Positions 1 to 6,408 of a stretch of DNA of 11,655 nt are shown in pieces. A model generated the notes under the pieces. That model searched no databases, had not been told where the DNA came from, and saw only the letters and a program-made list of their open reading frames with translations. How positions within the stretch are numbered: the stretch's first letter is position 1; every line of letters begins with the position of its first letter. Source of the DNA: JBEEPE01 sp964489645 (GTDB lineage Bacteria; Verrucomicrobiota; Verrucomicrobiia; Chthoniobacterales; Chthoniobacteraceae); NCBI GenBank assembly GCA_964489645.1, contig CAZAZT010000122.1:1-11655 (forward strand), read 5' to 3'. Position numbers and translations under genes: made by a program.

Positions 1-1
1 G

Positions 2-385
2 GGGGGAGAGCGACGGAGGCGGAGCCGGAGGCGCGCCCCGCCGCGGTGTCCTCTTCGCGGTGGGGTGGTGGGGGCGAATTTTTTTTGGGGGGGTGCGCTG
101 GGCGCCTTGATGGGGGTTGGGGGTGGGGTGAGGGGTGAGGGGTGGGGTGATTCGCTGGCGGCTGGAGAGGGGGGGAGTTCTTGGGGTTTGGGCTCGATCT
201 TGGCTGGCGCGTTTTGGTGGGGCTTGTTCGCGGTATGGGTTCTGTTGCCGCGTGAAGGGGTGGGTGCTGGGATTTTCGGGTTGCAGAGGAGGGATCCTTT
301 GCGGGGTGAAGCGTTGATTAGGGGGGGGCTGCGTTACGGGTTCGGGCTGGGTTTGTTTTGCGTTGGAATAGGGGGGCGGTGCTAG
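2..385 (+). CDS. Possible C-terminal part of a membrane protein (doubtful)
   Basis: One frame is open from the left window edge to a TAG at 383-385, about 127 codons. A GTG at 65 could also be a start. The translation is Gly- and Trp-rich, with two hydrophobic stretches that could be membrane segments: one around FWWGLFAVWVLLP and one near the C-terminus around YGFGLGLFCVGIG. Codon choice (many GTG, TTG, GCG, TCG) resembles the plus-strand genes downstream. However, this stretch is so rich in G that stop codons are scarce by chance, and I recognise no family. A T8G7 homopolymer junction at 79-93 could hide a frameshift, so the first residues may belong to another frame. It could equally be non-coding sequence before the next gene. 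Confidence 0.28.
   Translation, partial: GGERRRRSRRRAPPRCPLRGGVVGANFFWGGALGALMGVGGGVRGEGWGDSLAAGEGGSSWGLGSILAGAFWWGLFAVWVLLPREGVGAGIFGLQRRDPLRGEALIRGGLRYGFGLGLFCVGIGGRC
112..147 (+). other. G-quadruplex-forming candidate
   Basis: Six G-tracts of four or five bases lie at 112-116, 119-123, 125-128, 132-135, 139-142 and 144-147. The loops between them are only one to three bases (TT, T, TGA, TGA, T). This comfortably meets the usual quadruplex pattern of four G-tracts with short loops, on the plus strand. Further G-runs (G8 at 321-328, G6 at 371-376) lie between it and the gene starting at 398. Whether it folds or has a role is unknown. It could simply be an extreme of the general G-richness of this strand. 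Confidence 0.55.
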
Positions 386-397
386 AGTGGCGGTGTG

Positions 398-781
398 ATG
401 AAGATGTTCAGGTTCTTATTGTTCGTGTTCCTTGCGCTCTGCGGGGGGACGGTTTTTGGGGATGACCTCATCTGCTCCTACACGGCGAGGCTTTCGCCAC
501 GGGATCATCGCGCCAGCGATGGCGTGCTGCTCCGAGATGTCGCCTCGGTGATCCGTCAGGACCGAGCGAATTTCCACCGGTTCCGGTTGCGGGACTTGGA
601 GGATGAGCATGATGACTTTTTCAGCTCGATGCGGAACCGTACGGAGCTGGAGAAACTTCTGCAGCGAGGGCGGGTCTCGGCGGCGGCGGCGAGAGAGATC
701 GTGAGTGGGAGCCCGTTGGTTTCGGTGGAAGTTTTCCGATCGGATGCGGGCTACCAGTACGTGGTGGTGCGGGTGTTATGA
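398..781 (+). CDS. Small secreted protein of unknown function, coupled to amidase
   Basis: This 127-residue protein starts at ATG 398. A GTG at 395 would add one residue. The N-terminus is a typical Sec signal peptide: MKMFR, then a hydrophobic core LLFVFLALCGG, with likely cleavage after VFG near residue 21. The Cys in LALC lacks the small residue expected at -1, so it is probably not a lipoprotein. The mature part is charged, with a dense segment at about residues 49-75 (RQDRANFHRF, then RDLEDEHDDFF), a helical stretch around 80-102, and a short C-terminal part with beta character (VSVEVF, YQYVVVRV). I recognise no domain. Its TGA overlaps the ATG of the amidase gene (ATGA at 778-781), which implies cotranscription and translational coupling. 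It may therefore act with the amidase in the periplasm, but that is inference. Its base composition is nearly balanced (21 G, 19 C at 481-540), unlike its skewed surroundings, which supports real coding selection. Confidence 0.8.
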   Translation: MKMFRFLLFVFLALCGGTVFGDDLICSYTARLSPRDHRASDGVLLRDVASVIRQDRANFHRFRLRDLEDEHDDFFSSMRNRTELEKLLQRGRVSAAAAREIVSGSPLVSVEVFRSDAGYQYVVVRVL

Positions 782-1593
782 GTGGTGAAGGGGTGCGGGA
801 TCTCTCGATGGCAGTGTGGCGGTGGTTGGCGATGGGCGGGGTGAATCGACGGTTTGTGGTGCTGCTTGGAGGGGTGCTGTTTTTCGGGGGGGGCTGGTTT
901 CCGTTGGTTGCGGCGGACGATCGGGTGTTCGCGATCGATGTGGGGCATGGCGGGGATCGGCCATCGGGGGATATGGCGAACCGGACGCTGTCGTCGCCGA
1001 ACAACGCGAAGTCGGCGGCGGGCGTTTTGGAGAAGACGCTGACGTTGGAGTTTTCGAGAGCGCTTGCGGAGGCGTTGCAGAGGGAGGGGAATCGGATGGG
1101 GCAGGGTGTGGTGGTGCGCTTGACGCGGAGCGGGGATGAGAACCCGGATTTCGCGGAGCGTGTGAAGCGGTGTTCTGGGAAGGGGCCTGCGCCGGAGGTG
1201 GTGGTGAGTATCCACTTCAACGCCTCGTCGACGCATCGAGCGCGGGGGACGGTGGCGATGATTGCGGCTGCGGATCATAACCCGTCGTTCGATCGGGATC
1301 GTGCGCTGGCGGTGCGGATTTCGCGAGCGGCGTCGCGCGGGGTGCAGAAGTTCTTACCGGATTCGTCGGCGTTGGCACCGATCACGGATTCGCATCTTCA
1401 TGGAGGCAAGGGGTCCAACCTGTTCTATCAGCTCCAGAAGCATCCGGTGCTTCGGAAGGTGCCTGCGTGTTTTTTGGAGGTGGAGTTCTTGGATCGGCCG
1501 GATGTGGATGAGCGGCTTTTGAAGAGGCGTGCGGAGGCGTTCCCGGTGATTGCGGGAGAGATTGCTCGCGAGCTATTGCGGCGCGAGGAATGA
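778..1593 (+). CDS. N-acetylmuramoyl-L-alanine amidase (Amidase_3), divergent
   Basis: This is a zinc amidase of the AmiA/B/C type, which cleaves the bond between MurNAc and L-Ala in peptidoglycan in the periplasm. With the ATG at 778 it has 271 residues. The family landmarks are in order: IDVGHGG (H57, first zinc ligand), VLEKTLTLEF (E85, second ligand), VSIHFNA (H146, third ligand) and PACFLEVEF (E234, aligned with the catalytic Glu of canonical PAVLVECGF). LTRSGD precedes the third ligand, as is usual. The segments between motifs are unusual, especially residues 58-80 and 165-225 (containing DSHLHGGKGSN), which do not look like the standard family. A signal peptide reads best from GTG 841 (NRRFVVLLGGVLFFGGG, cleavage near VAA|DD). 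ATGs at 808 and 832 are other possible starts, and ATG 778 is favoured only by its overlap with the upstream gene. It probably forms an operon with the small secreted protein. Confidence 0.88.
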   Translation: MSGEGVRDLSMAVWRWLAMGGVNRRFVVLLGGVLFFGGGWFPLVAADDRVFAIDVGHGGDRPSGDMANRTLSSPNNAKSAAGVLEKTLTLEFSRALAEALQREGNRMGQGVVVRLTRSGDENPDFAERVKRCSGKGPAPEVVVSIHFNASSTHRARGTVAMIAAADHNPSFDRDRALAVRISRAASRGVQKFLPDSSALAPITDSHLHGGKGSNLFYQLQKHPVLRKVPACFLEVEFLDRPDVDERLLKRRAEAFPVIAGEIARELLRREE

Positions 1594-1659
1594 GTGGGTT
1601 GGGTGAGCGGTTTGTTCCGCGGGGATCCTGCGGGGAGGCGTTCTGACGGGTGGGTGGGG
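1594..1659. other. Convergent intergenic region, no clear terminator
   Basis: These 66 bases separate the stop of the first amidase from the stop of the DUF4126 gene on the other strand. The only structure seen is a short stem, GCGG at 1607-1610 with CCGC at 1617-1620 around a TTTGTT loop. A competing pairing uses CCGC 1617-1620 with GCGG 1630-1633. Neither stem is longer than four bases or followed by a T-run, so I do not call a terminator. Confidence 0.4.
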
Positions 1660-2244
1660 TTATGCGGTTCCGCGTTTTTTGCGCACGTGGCGTGCGATGA
1701 GGAAGAGGGTGAGCGTGAGGAGGATGGCGATGACTGCGGCGGGGACGAGAAGGGCGAGGGCGGTGGTGGCGAGGGAAGCAAAGAGTTCTCCGATGGCGAT
1801 GATGGGGTTGAGGAGACCGGCGGTTGTCAGGGTGGAGACGCCTCGGGCGAGGGATTTTCCGAGGTGAAGGGTGGTTGCTGCGCCGCCGCCTGCGATGATG
1901 GCGAGGGGCCAGCGCAACCAGTCGTCCATGCCGATGACGAGGGAGGCGGTGAGGAGGGTACCTGCTACGAGGGAGGCTGGGGTACCGATCACGTCGAGTG
2001 CGTGGTCGACGGCGGGGATGTGATAGGCGAGCAGTTCGGTGAGGGTGGCCATGCTGAGGAGCGCGATGGCTGGCCAGGCGCTGAGCCAGGCGAAATCTTG
2101 GGTGAGTTGGATGACGCCGCAGCGTGCGGCGATGGCGGCGACGAGCAGGGGGACGAAGACGCGAAACCCTGCTGCGGCGCTGAGTGCGACTCCGGTGACG
2201 AGGCCGGCTCCGATGGCGGTGAGTTCGTGGGAGGAAGCGTCCAT
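1660..2244 (-). CDS. DUF4126 family membrane protein
   Basis: This 194-residue protein matches the DUF4126 family as I know it: ALSAAAGFRVFVPLLVAAIAA near the N-terminus (residues 20-40), LTELLAYHIPAVDHALDVIGTPA in the middle (68-90), GTLLTASLVIG (95-105), IIAGGGAA (116-123) and a final hydrophobic stretch before a basic tail (RHVRKKRG). It has about five or six hydrophobic segments, consistent with an inner-membrane protein. The function of the family is unknown. The start is the ATG at 2244-2242. It lies 17 bases downstream of the alpha/beta hydrolase stop and is probably the last gene of a three-gene operon. No Shine-Dalgarno sequence is visible, since the upstream bases on this strand are almost all C and A. 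Length and composition look intact. Confidence 0.88.
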   Translation of the reverse strand: MDASSHELTAIGAGLVTGVALSAAAGFRVFVPLLVAAIAARCGVIQLTQDFAWLSAWPAIALLSMATLTELLAYHIPAVDHALDVIGTPASLVAGTLLTASLVIGMDDWLRWPLAIIAGGGAATTLHLGKSLARGVSTLTTAGLLNPIIAIGELFASLATTALALLVPAAVIAILLTLTLFLIARHVRKKRGTA

Positions 2245-2261
2245 GCGGTGGGGTTGGGGGT

Positions 2262-3137
2262 TTAGCGGGGAGCGGGTTTGGGGAGGGAGTTCAGGAAGGT
2301 GTCCAGGGCGGCGGTGGCTGGGTCGTCTTTGGTTCCGAGGCGGTTATTGAGTTTGACGTGGTCGGTGTCTTTTGCGGCGAACAGGGTGACGGGGAGGGAT
2401 GCGTCTTTGAGGGCGGAGCCGAGGCGTGAGGCTTGGGCGGCGTTGTCGGGATGATTGCCGACGTAGAGGATGAGGAAGGGGGGGATATTTTTTCCGGGTT
2501 GGATGTGGGTGACGGCGGAGAAGCGGCGATGGTTTTCTGGGGTGAGGCCGAACTTCTCGCGGTGCCCGAATTTTGGAGGGGGTTGTTGGTGGGCGCGGCG
2601 TCGGGTTTCTGCGGTTTCGATGATTGCGGGGATGTCGTAGGTGTCACCGTCGACGGGGAGGCATCCGATGAGTTGGGAGGGGGCGATGCCTTCGGTGTGG
2701 AGGTAGGAGGGGTCGGTGCAGAGGAGGGCGGCGAGTTGGGCGCCGGCGGAGTGGCCGCCGATGAGGATACGGTTGGGGTTTCCGCCGAATTGCCGGATAT
2801 TTTTGTGGACCCAGCCGGCGGCTTTTGCGACGTCGCGGGTGAGGGTTTCCATGTCGACGTCGGGGAGGAGGCGATAGTTTGCTGCGACGAAGATGAAGCC
2901 TTTGGAGGCGAACCAATCGGGTTTGGCGAGGACGTCGGTTTTGTCTCCGGTTTGCCATCCGCCGCCGTGGATCCAGAAGACGACGGGTTTATTGGCGTTG
3001 GGTTCTGCGGCGTGGTGGATATCGAGGACGTGGCGTGGGTGCCCGGTTTCGGTGTAGGGGACGTTGCTTTGGATGGATTGAGGGAGGGCGGGTTGGCTGA
3101 GGAGGAGGGCGAGGAGGAGGAGGGCGAGGGGGCGCAT
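2262..3137 (-). CDS. Secreted alpha/beta hydrolase (esterase/lipase-like)
   Basis: This 291-residue hydrolase has the oxyanion-hole motif HGGGW at residues 57-61 and the nucleophile elbow GHSAG at 128-132 (S130). A plausible acid is D231 (in GNHPDN) and the catalytic His is H260 (in DTDH). The fold and spacing fit the esterase/lipase branch of the superfamily (carboxylesterase, BD-FAE-like) acting on small ester substrates. The exact substrate cannot be read from sequence. The N-terminus is a Leu-rich signal peptide (MRPLALLLLALLLSQPALPQ), so the enzyme is likely periplasmic or exported. The start ATG at 3137-3135 directly opens this peptide. It sits 24 bases after the Pro/Thr-rich protein gene and 17 before the DUF4126 gene, suggesting cotranscription. 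No Shine-Dalgarno sequence is seen upstream. Confidence 0.88.
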   Translation of the reverse strand: MRPLALLLLALLLSQPALPQSIQSNVPYTETGHPRHVLDIHHAAEPNANKPVVFWIHGGGWQTGDKTDVLAKPDWFASKGFIFVAANYRLLPDVDMETLTRDVAKAAGWVHKNIRQFGGNPNRILIGGHSAGAQLAALLCTDPSYLHTEGIAPSQLIGCLPVDGDTYDIPAIIETAETRRRAHQQPPPKFGHREKFGLTPENHRRFSAVTHIQPGKNIPPFLILYVGNHPDNAAQASRLGSALKDASLPVTLFAAKDTDHVKLNNRLGTKDDPATAALDTFLNSLPKPAPR

Positions 3138-3161
3138 GGTGTGTGTGGGGGTGGAGGGGGG

Positions 3162-4051
3162 TTACTGGTTGGAGGTGGGCTCGGCTGGGGCTGGAGTGGG
3201 TGCGGGTTCTGTTGGGGTTGGGGTTGCGGTTTCTTGGGCGGCGCTTTCTGCGAGGANNNNNNNNNNNNNNNNNNNNNNNNNNNNNNNNNNNNNNNNNNNN
3301 NNNNNNNNNNNNNNNNNNNNNNNNNNNNNNNNNNNNNNNNNNNNNNNNNNNNNNNNGCGGGTTCTGTTGGGGTTGGGGTTGCGGTTTCTTGGGCGGCGCT
3401 TTCTGCGAGGACCTTTTTGATGGATTGGTCCCATAGGTTCCAGTTGGAGCCGTGGTCTTCGCCGACGAGGACGGCGAGGAAGCCTTTGGCGGTTTCTGCC
3501 ATGGGATGGTTGGGGGTTTTGGCTGCGAGGAGGAGGGTGGGGAGTTTGACTTTGTCTGGGCGGTTCAGGGAATCGGCGGTGAGGACTTCGAGGAAGCCTT
3601 GGGAGAGGCGAGTGTTTTGGAGGTAGGGGTGGAGTTTATCGAAATCTTTATCGGCGATGAGGTTGGCGATGTGTTGGGCGGTTGCGGTCTGGCCTTCTGG
3701 GGGCATGGAGGGGATTTCGCGAAGGAGGGTGAGGGCCATGGTGGAGTGTTCCACATTGGATTGGAGGACTTGATCGATCTTGGATTCCCAGACGGGCGGA
3801 GCGGCGGGTTCTTTTGGAGGGGTGGTGGTTATGGGGGTGGTGGCGGATTGCTGGGGTGTTGGGGATTGGAGTGAGGCGGAGGGGTCTTTGAGAGAGGGTG
3901 CGTTAGCGATTGAGGGGGCGGTGTGTTCGGTGGTGAGGGATGGGTTGGACGGTGCGGTGGTTGGGGTTGCGTCGGGATCTTTGATGACGAGCCAGGAGAG
4001 AAAGGCGATGGCGCTGGCGAGACCGAGGATGATGAGTTTACGGGCATTCAT
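3162..4051 (-). CDS. Membrane-anchored Pro/Thr-rich protein, split by assembly gap
   Basis: As printed, the frame is broken by 100 N. If the two identical 55-bp flanks are merged (bases 4051-3357 joined to 3201-3162) it becomes one frame of 735 bases, 244 residues plus TAA. The protein begins MNARKLIILGL with a hydrophobic segment (residues 6-23) that is either an uncleaved signal anchor or a signal peptide. Residues 25-88 are a Pro/Thr/Ser/Ala-rich low-complexity linker of the kind that spans the periplasm. Residues 89-215 form a probably helical domain (KIDQVLQSNV, LLREIPSMPPEG, NLIADKDFDKLHPYLQ, LPTLLLAAKTPNHPM, NWNLWDQSIKKVL). The tail is another Pro/Thr/Glu-rich stretch ending TSNQ. I recognise no family. 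It would be the first gene of the operon with the hydrolase and the DUF4126 protein. It starts 55 bases from the divergent glycosyltransferase gene. Confidence 0.72.
3202..3256 (+). repeat. 55-bp identical flank, left copy
   Basis: These 55 bases immediately left of the N-run are identical to 3357-3411 immediately right of it. Both copies encode LAESAAQETATPTPTEP in the same codon phase on the minus strand. This is the pattern of two contig ends that overlap by 55 bases and were joined with a spacer instead of being merged. Confidence 0.9.
3257..3356. other. 100-N scaffold gap, probably false
   Basis: This run of exactly 100 N is the conventional length for a gap of unknown size. Its flanks are the same 55 bases, so the true distance is probably minus 55, meaning the contigs overlap. 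Removing 155 bases (the N-run plus one copy) restores a single frame in the surrounding gene. Coordinates downstream would then shift by 155. Confidence 0.9.
3357..3411 (+). repeat. 55-bp identical flank, right copy
   Basis: Second copy of the 55-bp sequence found at 3202-3256. It starts at the first base after the N-run, and the match ends where the left contig ends. A genuine duplication would not be expected to stop exactly at both edges of a gap. Confidence 0.9.
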
Positions 4052-4106
4052 GGGATGAGGAGGTTTGCTCTTGGGAAGGAACGTTGGATGAGGGAAGTTT
4101 TGTGGG
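4052..4106. promoter_or_regulatory. Divergent promoter region, Pro/Thr-rich gene and glycosyltransferase
   Basis: These 55 bases separate two divergent starts and must hold elements for both genes unless they extend into the coding regions. I see no convincing -35/-10 pair. An AGGGA at 4091-4095, about 11 bases before the glycosyltransferase ATG, could be a Shine-Dalgarno sequence, though such purine runs are common on this strand. Confidence 0.4.
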
Positions 4107-5786
4107 ATGGACCGAGTAGCGATTGATTTCAGTTTGGACGCGTTCGACCACGGGGTGAAGGGGCTGAAGGGGAGGCACGTGGCGGGGCGAGATTTTCTCC
4201 GAGCGTATCTGAAATATGGGCGTGCGGCGAGGGTAGATGCGGTGGCGGCGGATCCGGCGGTTGGGGGTCGATTTTTGGACCTGGTGCGGGGGATGGGGAC
4301 GCGGCGGTACGGGGTGGTTCCCTCGGAGCGGTTCGATCTTTTGGATGGGGCGGTGGCGATGGTTGGGGATCCGGCGTTGGAGACGTTTGCGTGGGAGCGC
4401 CGTCGGTTTGGGGTGAGTTTGAGTGTGATCGGGGTGACGCATGCGTTGTGTTCGCGGGCGGCGATGGAGGCGTTGGGCGGGTTGGTGACGGCGCCGGTGG
4501 AGGAATGGGATGCGTTAGTGTGCACGTCGCCGTCGGCGCGTGCGGTGGTGACGGGGGTGATGGAGGGGCATCGCGAGTATTTGCGGGAGCGGTTCGGGAG
4601 TGGGTTGGTGATGCCGAAGGAGCCGATGCTGCCGGTGATCCCGTTCGGGGTGGATTGTGAGGCGATGGCGGGGGTGGTGAGTGCGCAGGGGCGGGTGGAA
4701 TGGCGTGCGAGGATGGGGATTGGGGAGGATGAGTCGGTGGTCCTGTTTGTGGGGCGGCTGAGTTTTCATGCGAAGGCGCATCCGATGCCCTTGTTGATGG
4801 CGTGTGAGCGTGCGGGGCGTGCGATGGGTCGACGTTTGGTTCTGGTGTTGGCAGGACAGTTCGCGAATGAGTCGGTGCAGCGTGCGTTGCAGGAGTTGTG
4901 TCGGACGGTATCGCCGGGGGTGCGCGTGATGTTCATGGACGGGGCGAGGGAGGAATCTCCGCGGGATCTTTGGCAGGTGGCGGATGTGTTCTGTTCGTTG
5001 GTGGACAATGTGCAGGAGACGTTCGGATTGTCGGTGGTGGAGGCGATGGCGGCGGGGTTGCCGTGCGTGGTCGCGGATTGGGATGGGTATCGGGCGTTGG
5101 TGCGGGATGGGGAGGAAGGTTTTTTGGTGGAGACGCTGATGGCTTCGGGGGAAGGGGGGAGTTTTGTGGCGACGCGGTACGCGCAGGAAGCGGATGATTA
5201 CGATCGCTTTGTGGGGCACGTTTCGCAGTCGGTTGCGGTGAACATCGAGGCGGCTGCGGCGGCGTTGGCGCGGCTGCTTTCGGACGAGGCGTTGCGTCGG
5301 TCGATGGGGGAGCGTGCGCGTGCGCGAGCGCGAGCGGCGTTTGATTGGAGGGGCATCGTGTCGGCGTACGATGACCTGTTTGCGGAGAGTGCGTCGCGGC
5401 GTGCGGCGGCGGGTTGTGCGGAGGGGGGACGGTCGGTCCCGTTGGGTGGGAATCCGTTCGACGTGTTTGCGGGTTATGCGACGCGTCGGTTGGGGGATGA
5501 CGATTGGGTTGAGGTGACGGGCGGTTGGACGTTAGCGGATGTGGAGCGGGTTCGCGGGATGGCGGCGAACAGTTTTGGGATGGCGGCGAATCCGGTTTCC
5601 GTGTCCCGAGCGTGGGGTGTTTTGGCGCAGGCTGGGAGGTGTCGGGTGGGGTTGATCCTCGAACGGGTTGATGGCGACTCGCGCTTTTTGGTGGGGATGT
5701 CGTTGGTGTGGTTGATGAAGGCGGGGTTTGTGCGGATGTCGCGGCGCGCTTCGGGTGAGGGAGGAGCGGGAGCTGGGGGGCGCTGA
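4107..5786 (+). CDS. Family 4 glycosyltransferase with extra C-terminal region
   Basis: This 559-residue enzyme is a retaining GT-B fold glycosyltransferase of family GT4, which moves a sugar from a nucleotide donor to an acceptor, often in envelope or exopolysaccharide synthesis. The C-terminal Rossmann half shows the donor site: VVLFVGRLSFHAKAH (residues 211-225, with R217 and K223 in the usual positions for the diphosphate) and ETFGLSVVEAMAAGLP (304-319), in which E304 and E312 form the E-x7-E motif, followed by VVADWDGYRALVRDGEEGFL. The N-terminal half (GLKGRHVAGRDFLRAYLKYG at 19-38, VIPFGVD at 177-183) fits the acceptor domain. Canonical GT4 sequence ends near residue 425. Residues 447-545 form a further region (NPFDVFAGYATR, then WGVLAQAGRCRVGLILERV) ending in a Gly-rich tail. 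Donor and acceptor are not predictable. It is a monocistronic gene between a divergent and a convergent neighbour, starting at ATG 4107. Confidence 0.88.
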   Translation: MDRVAIDFSLDAFDHGVKGLKGRHVAGRDFLRAYLKYGRAARVDAVAADPAVGGRFLDLVRGMGTRRYGVVPSERFDLLDGAVAMVGDPALETFAWERRRFGVSLSVIGVTHALCSRAAMEALGGLVTAPVEEWDALVCTSPSARAVVTGVMEGHREYLRERFGSGLVMPKEPMLPVIPFGVDCEAMAGVVSAQGRVEWRARMGIGEDESVVLFVGRLSFHAKAHPMPLLMACERAGRAMGRRLVLVLAGQFANESVQRALQELCRTVSPGVRVMFMDGAREESPRDLWQVADVFCSLVDNVQETFGLSVVEAMAAGLPCVVADWDGYRALVRDGEEGFLVETLMASGEGGSFVATRYAQEADDYDRFVGHVSQSVAVNIEAAAAALARLLSDEALRRSMGERARARARAAFDWRGIVSAYDDLFAESASRRAAAGCAEGGRSVPLGGNPFDVFAGYATRRLGDDDWVEVTGGWTLADVERVRGMAANSFGMAANPVSVSRAWGVLAQAGRCRVGLILERVDGDSRFLVGMSLVWLMKAGFVRMSRRASGEGGAGAGGR

Positions 5787-5804
5787 GTCGGTGCGATGAC
5801 CGGC
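5787..5804. terminator. Short hairpin between convergent genes
   Basis: Directly after the glycosyltransferase stop, GTCGGT (5787-5792) can pair with ACCGGC (5799-5804) around the loop GCGATG, with one G-T wobble. It fills most of the 25-base space to the 3D-lipoprotein stop on the other strand, so it could serve both genes. No T-run follows on either strand, so intrinsic termination is uncertain. Confidence 0.28.
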
Positions 5805-5811
5805 GCGGGTG

Positions 5812-6408
5812 TTATCTGACGAGGGCTCTGGCTGGGGAACCGATGTTGAGGTTTTCCATCGGGTTGGGGTGATTGCGGTAGATGGGGTCGGAGCCGAAGT
5901 AGAAGCGGTCGATCTCTTTGTCCATGAAGCGGATGGGGCGGAACTTTTTGCGGCTTGCGAGGATGCGTTTGCTTTCGCGGACATCGCCCCATTGCAGGAT
6001 CTCGATCTGGACATTGCGGACGCCCCACGCGTTCATGGCGGAGCGCGAAGGTTTGTAGAGGTCGATGGTGTTGGTTCCGACGAGGGCGGAGCCGTAGTCA
6101 TCGACGATGAAGTTTTCGCCGGTGTTGGTGATGCGGAAGCGGGTACCTGCGGGCCAGCGGGACCAGTCTGCGGCAGCGCTATGGAGGCTGGGGCCGTGTT
6201 GGAGGGTGGTTCCGAGGGCGTTTTTGCGGCCGTAGACGATGTGATCGGATTCGGAGTGGGTGTAGGCGGTGGTGCGCACCTGCTGGAATTTTGCGCGGGC
6301 GATGGGGCGCTGATATTTTGGCAACCCTTTGTTCGTGCTCTGGCAGGCGGGGAGGGCGAGGAGGGAGAGGAGCAGCGCGGCGAACGCGAGGAGAGGGCGG
6401 AGGTGCAT
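5812..6408 (-). CDS. 3D-domain lipoprotein
   Basis: This 198-residue protein has a lipoprotein signal peptide (LLLSLLALPAC, lipid-modified Cys at residue 22). It also has a 3D (Asp-Asp-Asp) domain, the double-psi barrel module that carries the acidic catalytic residues in MltA-type lytic transglycosylases and in Gram-positive cell-wall proteins. The domain opens at RTTAYTHSESD (residues 45-55), continues through WPAGTRFRI (85-93), and shows the signature VDDYGSALVGTNTIDLY (102-118) followed by WGVRNVQIEIL (128-138). A role in peptidoglycan cleavage or binding at the outer membrane is likely from the family, not proven. Residues 140-198 are a basic tail rich in Arg, Lys and Pro without a recognised domain. 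It starts at ATG 6408-6406, with AGGTG a few bases upstream, inside a perfect palindrome. It lies 43 bases downstream of larB and is probably cotranscribed. Confidence 0.86.
   Translation of the reverse strand: MHLRPLLAFAALLLSLLALPACQSTNKGLPKYQRPIARAKFQQVRTTAYTHSESDHIVYGRKNALGTTLQHGPSLHSAAADWSRWPAGTRFRITNTGENFIVDDYGSALVGTNTIDLYKPSRSAMNAWGVRNVQIEILQWGDVRESKRILASRKKFRPIRFMDKEIDRFYFGSDPIYRNHPNPMENLNIGSPARALVR

Noticed and set aside
621..1278. Minus-strand open frames opposite the small secreted protein and first amidase
   Set aside because: Pro/Ser/Arg/His-rich shadow translations with no motif, while the plus strand encodes a clear signal peptide and amidase.
1594..2265. Plus-strand open frame of over 200 codons after the first amidase
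   Set aside because: It is antisense to the DUF4126 gene, whose minus-strand translation matches a known family. The plus translation is low-complexity Gly/Asp/Glu.
3100..3130. Repeated GAGGAG-like units on the plus strand
   Set aside because: They encode the poly-Leu signal peptide of the hydrolase on the minus strand, so no independent repeat is needed.
2433..3626. A long plus-strand open frame rich in Gly, Glu and Asp
   Set aside because: It is the antisense shadow of the hydrolase and crosses the gap. The composition is that expected from complementary Pro/Ala/Leu codons, and no domain is visible.
2291..4525. A very long open frame on the minus strand (more than 700 codons, across the N-run)
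   Set aside because: Only its middle part, from ATG 4051 to the gap, looks like a protein. The rest is antisense to the glycosyltransferase or out of frame with the hydrolase, and stays open because C-rich sequence has few stops and N-codons are not stops.
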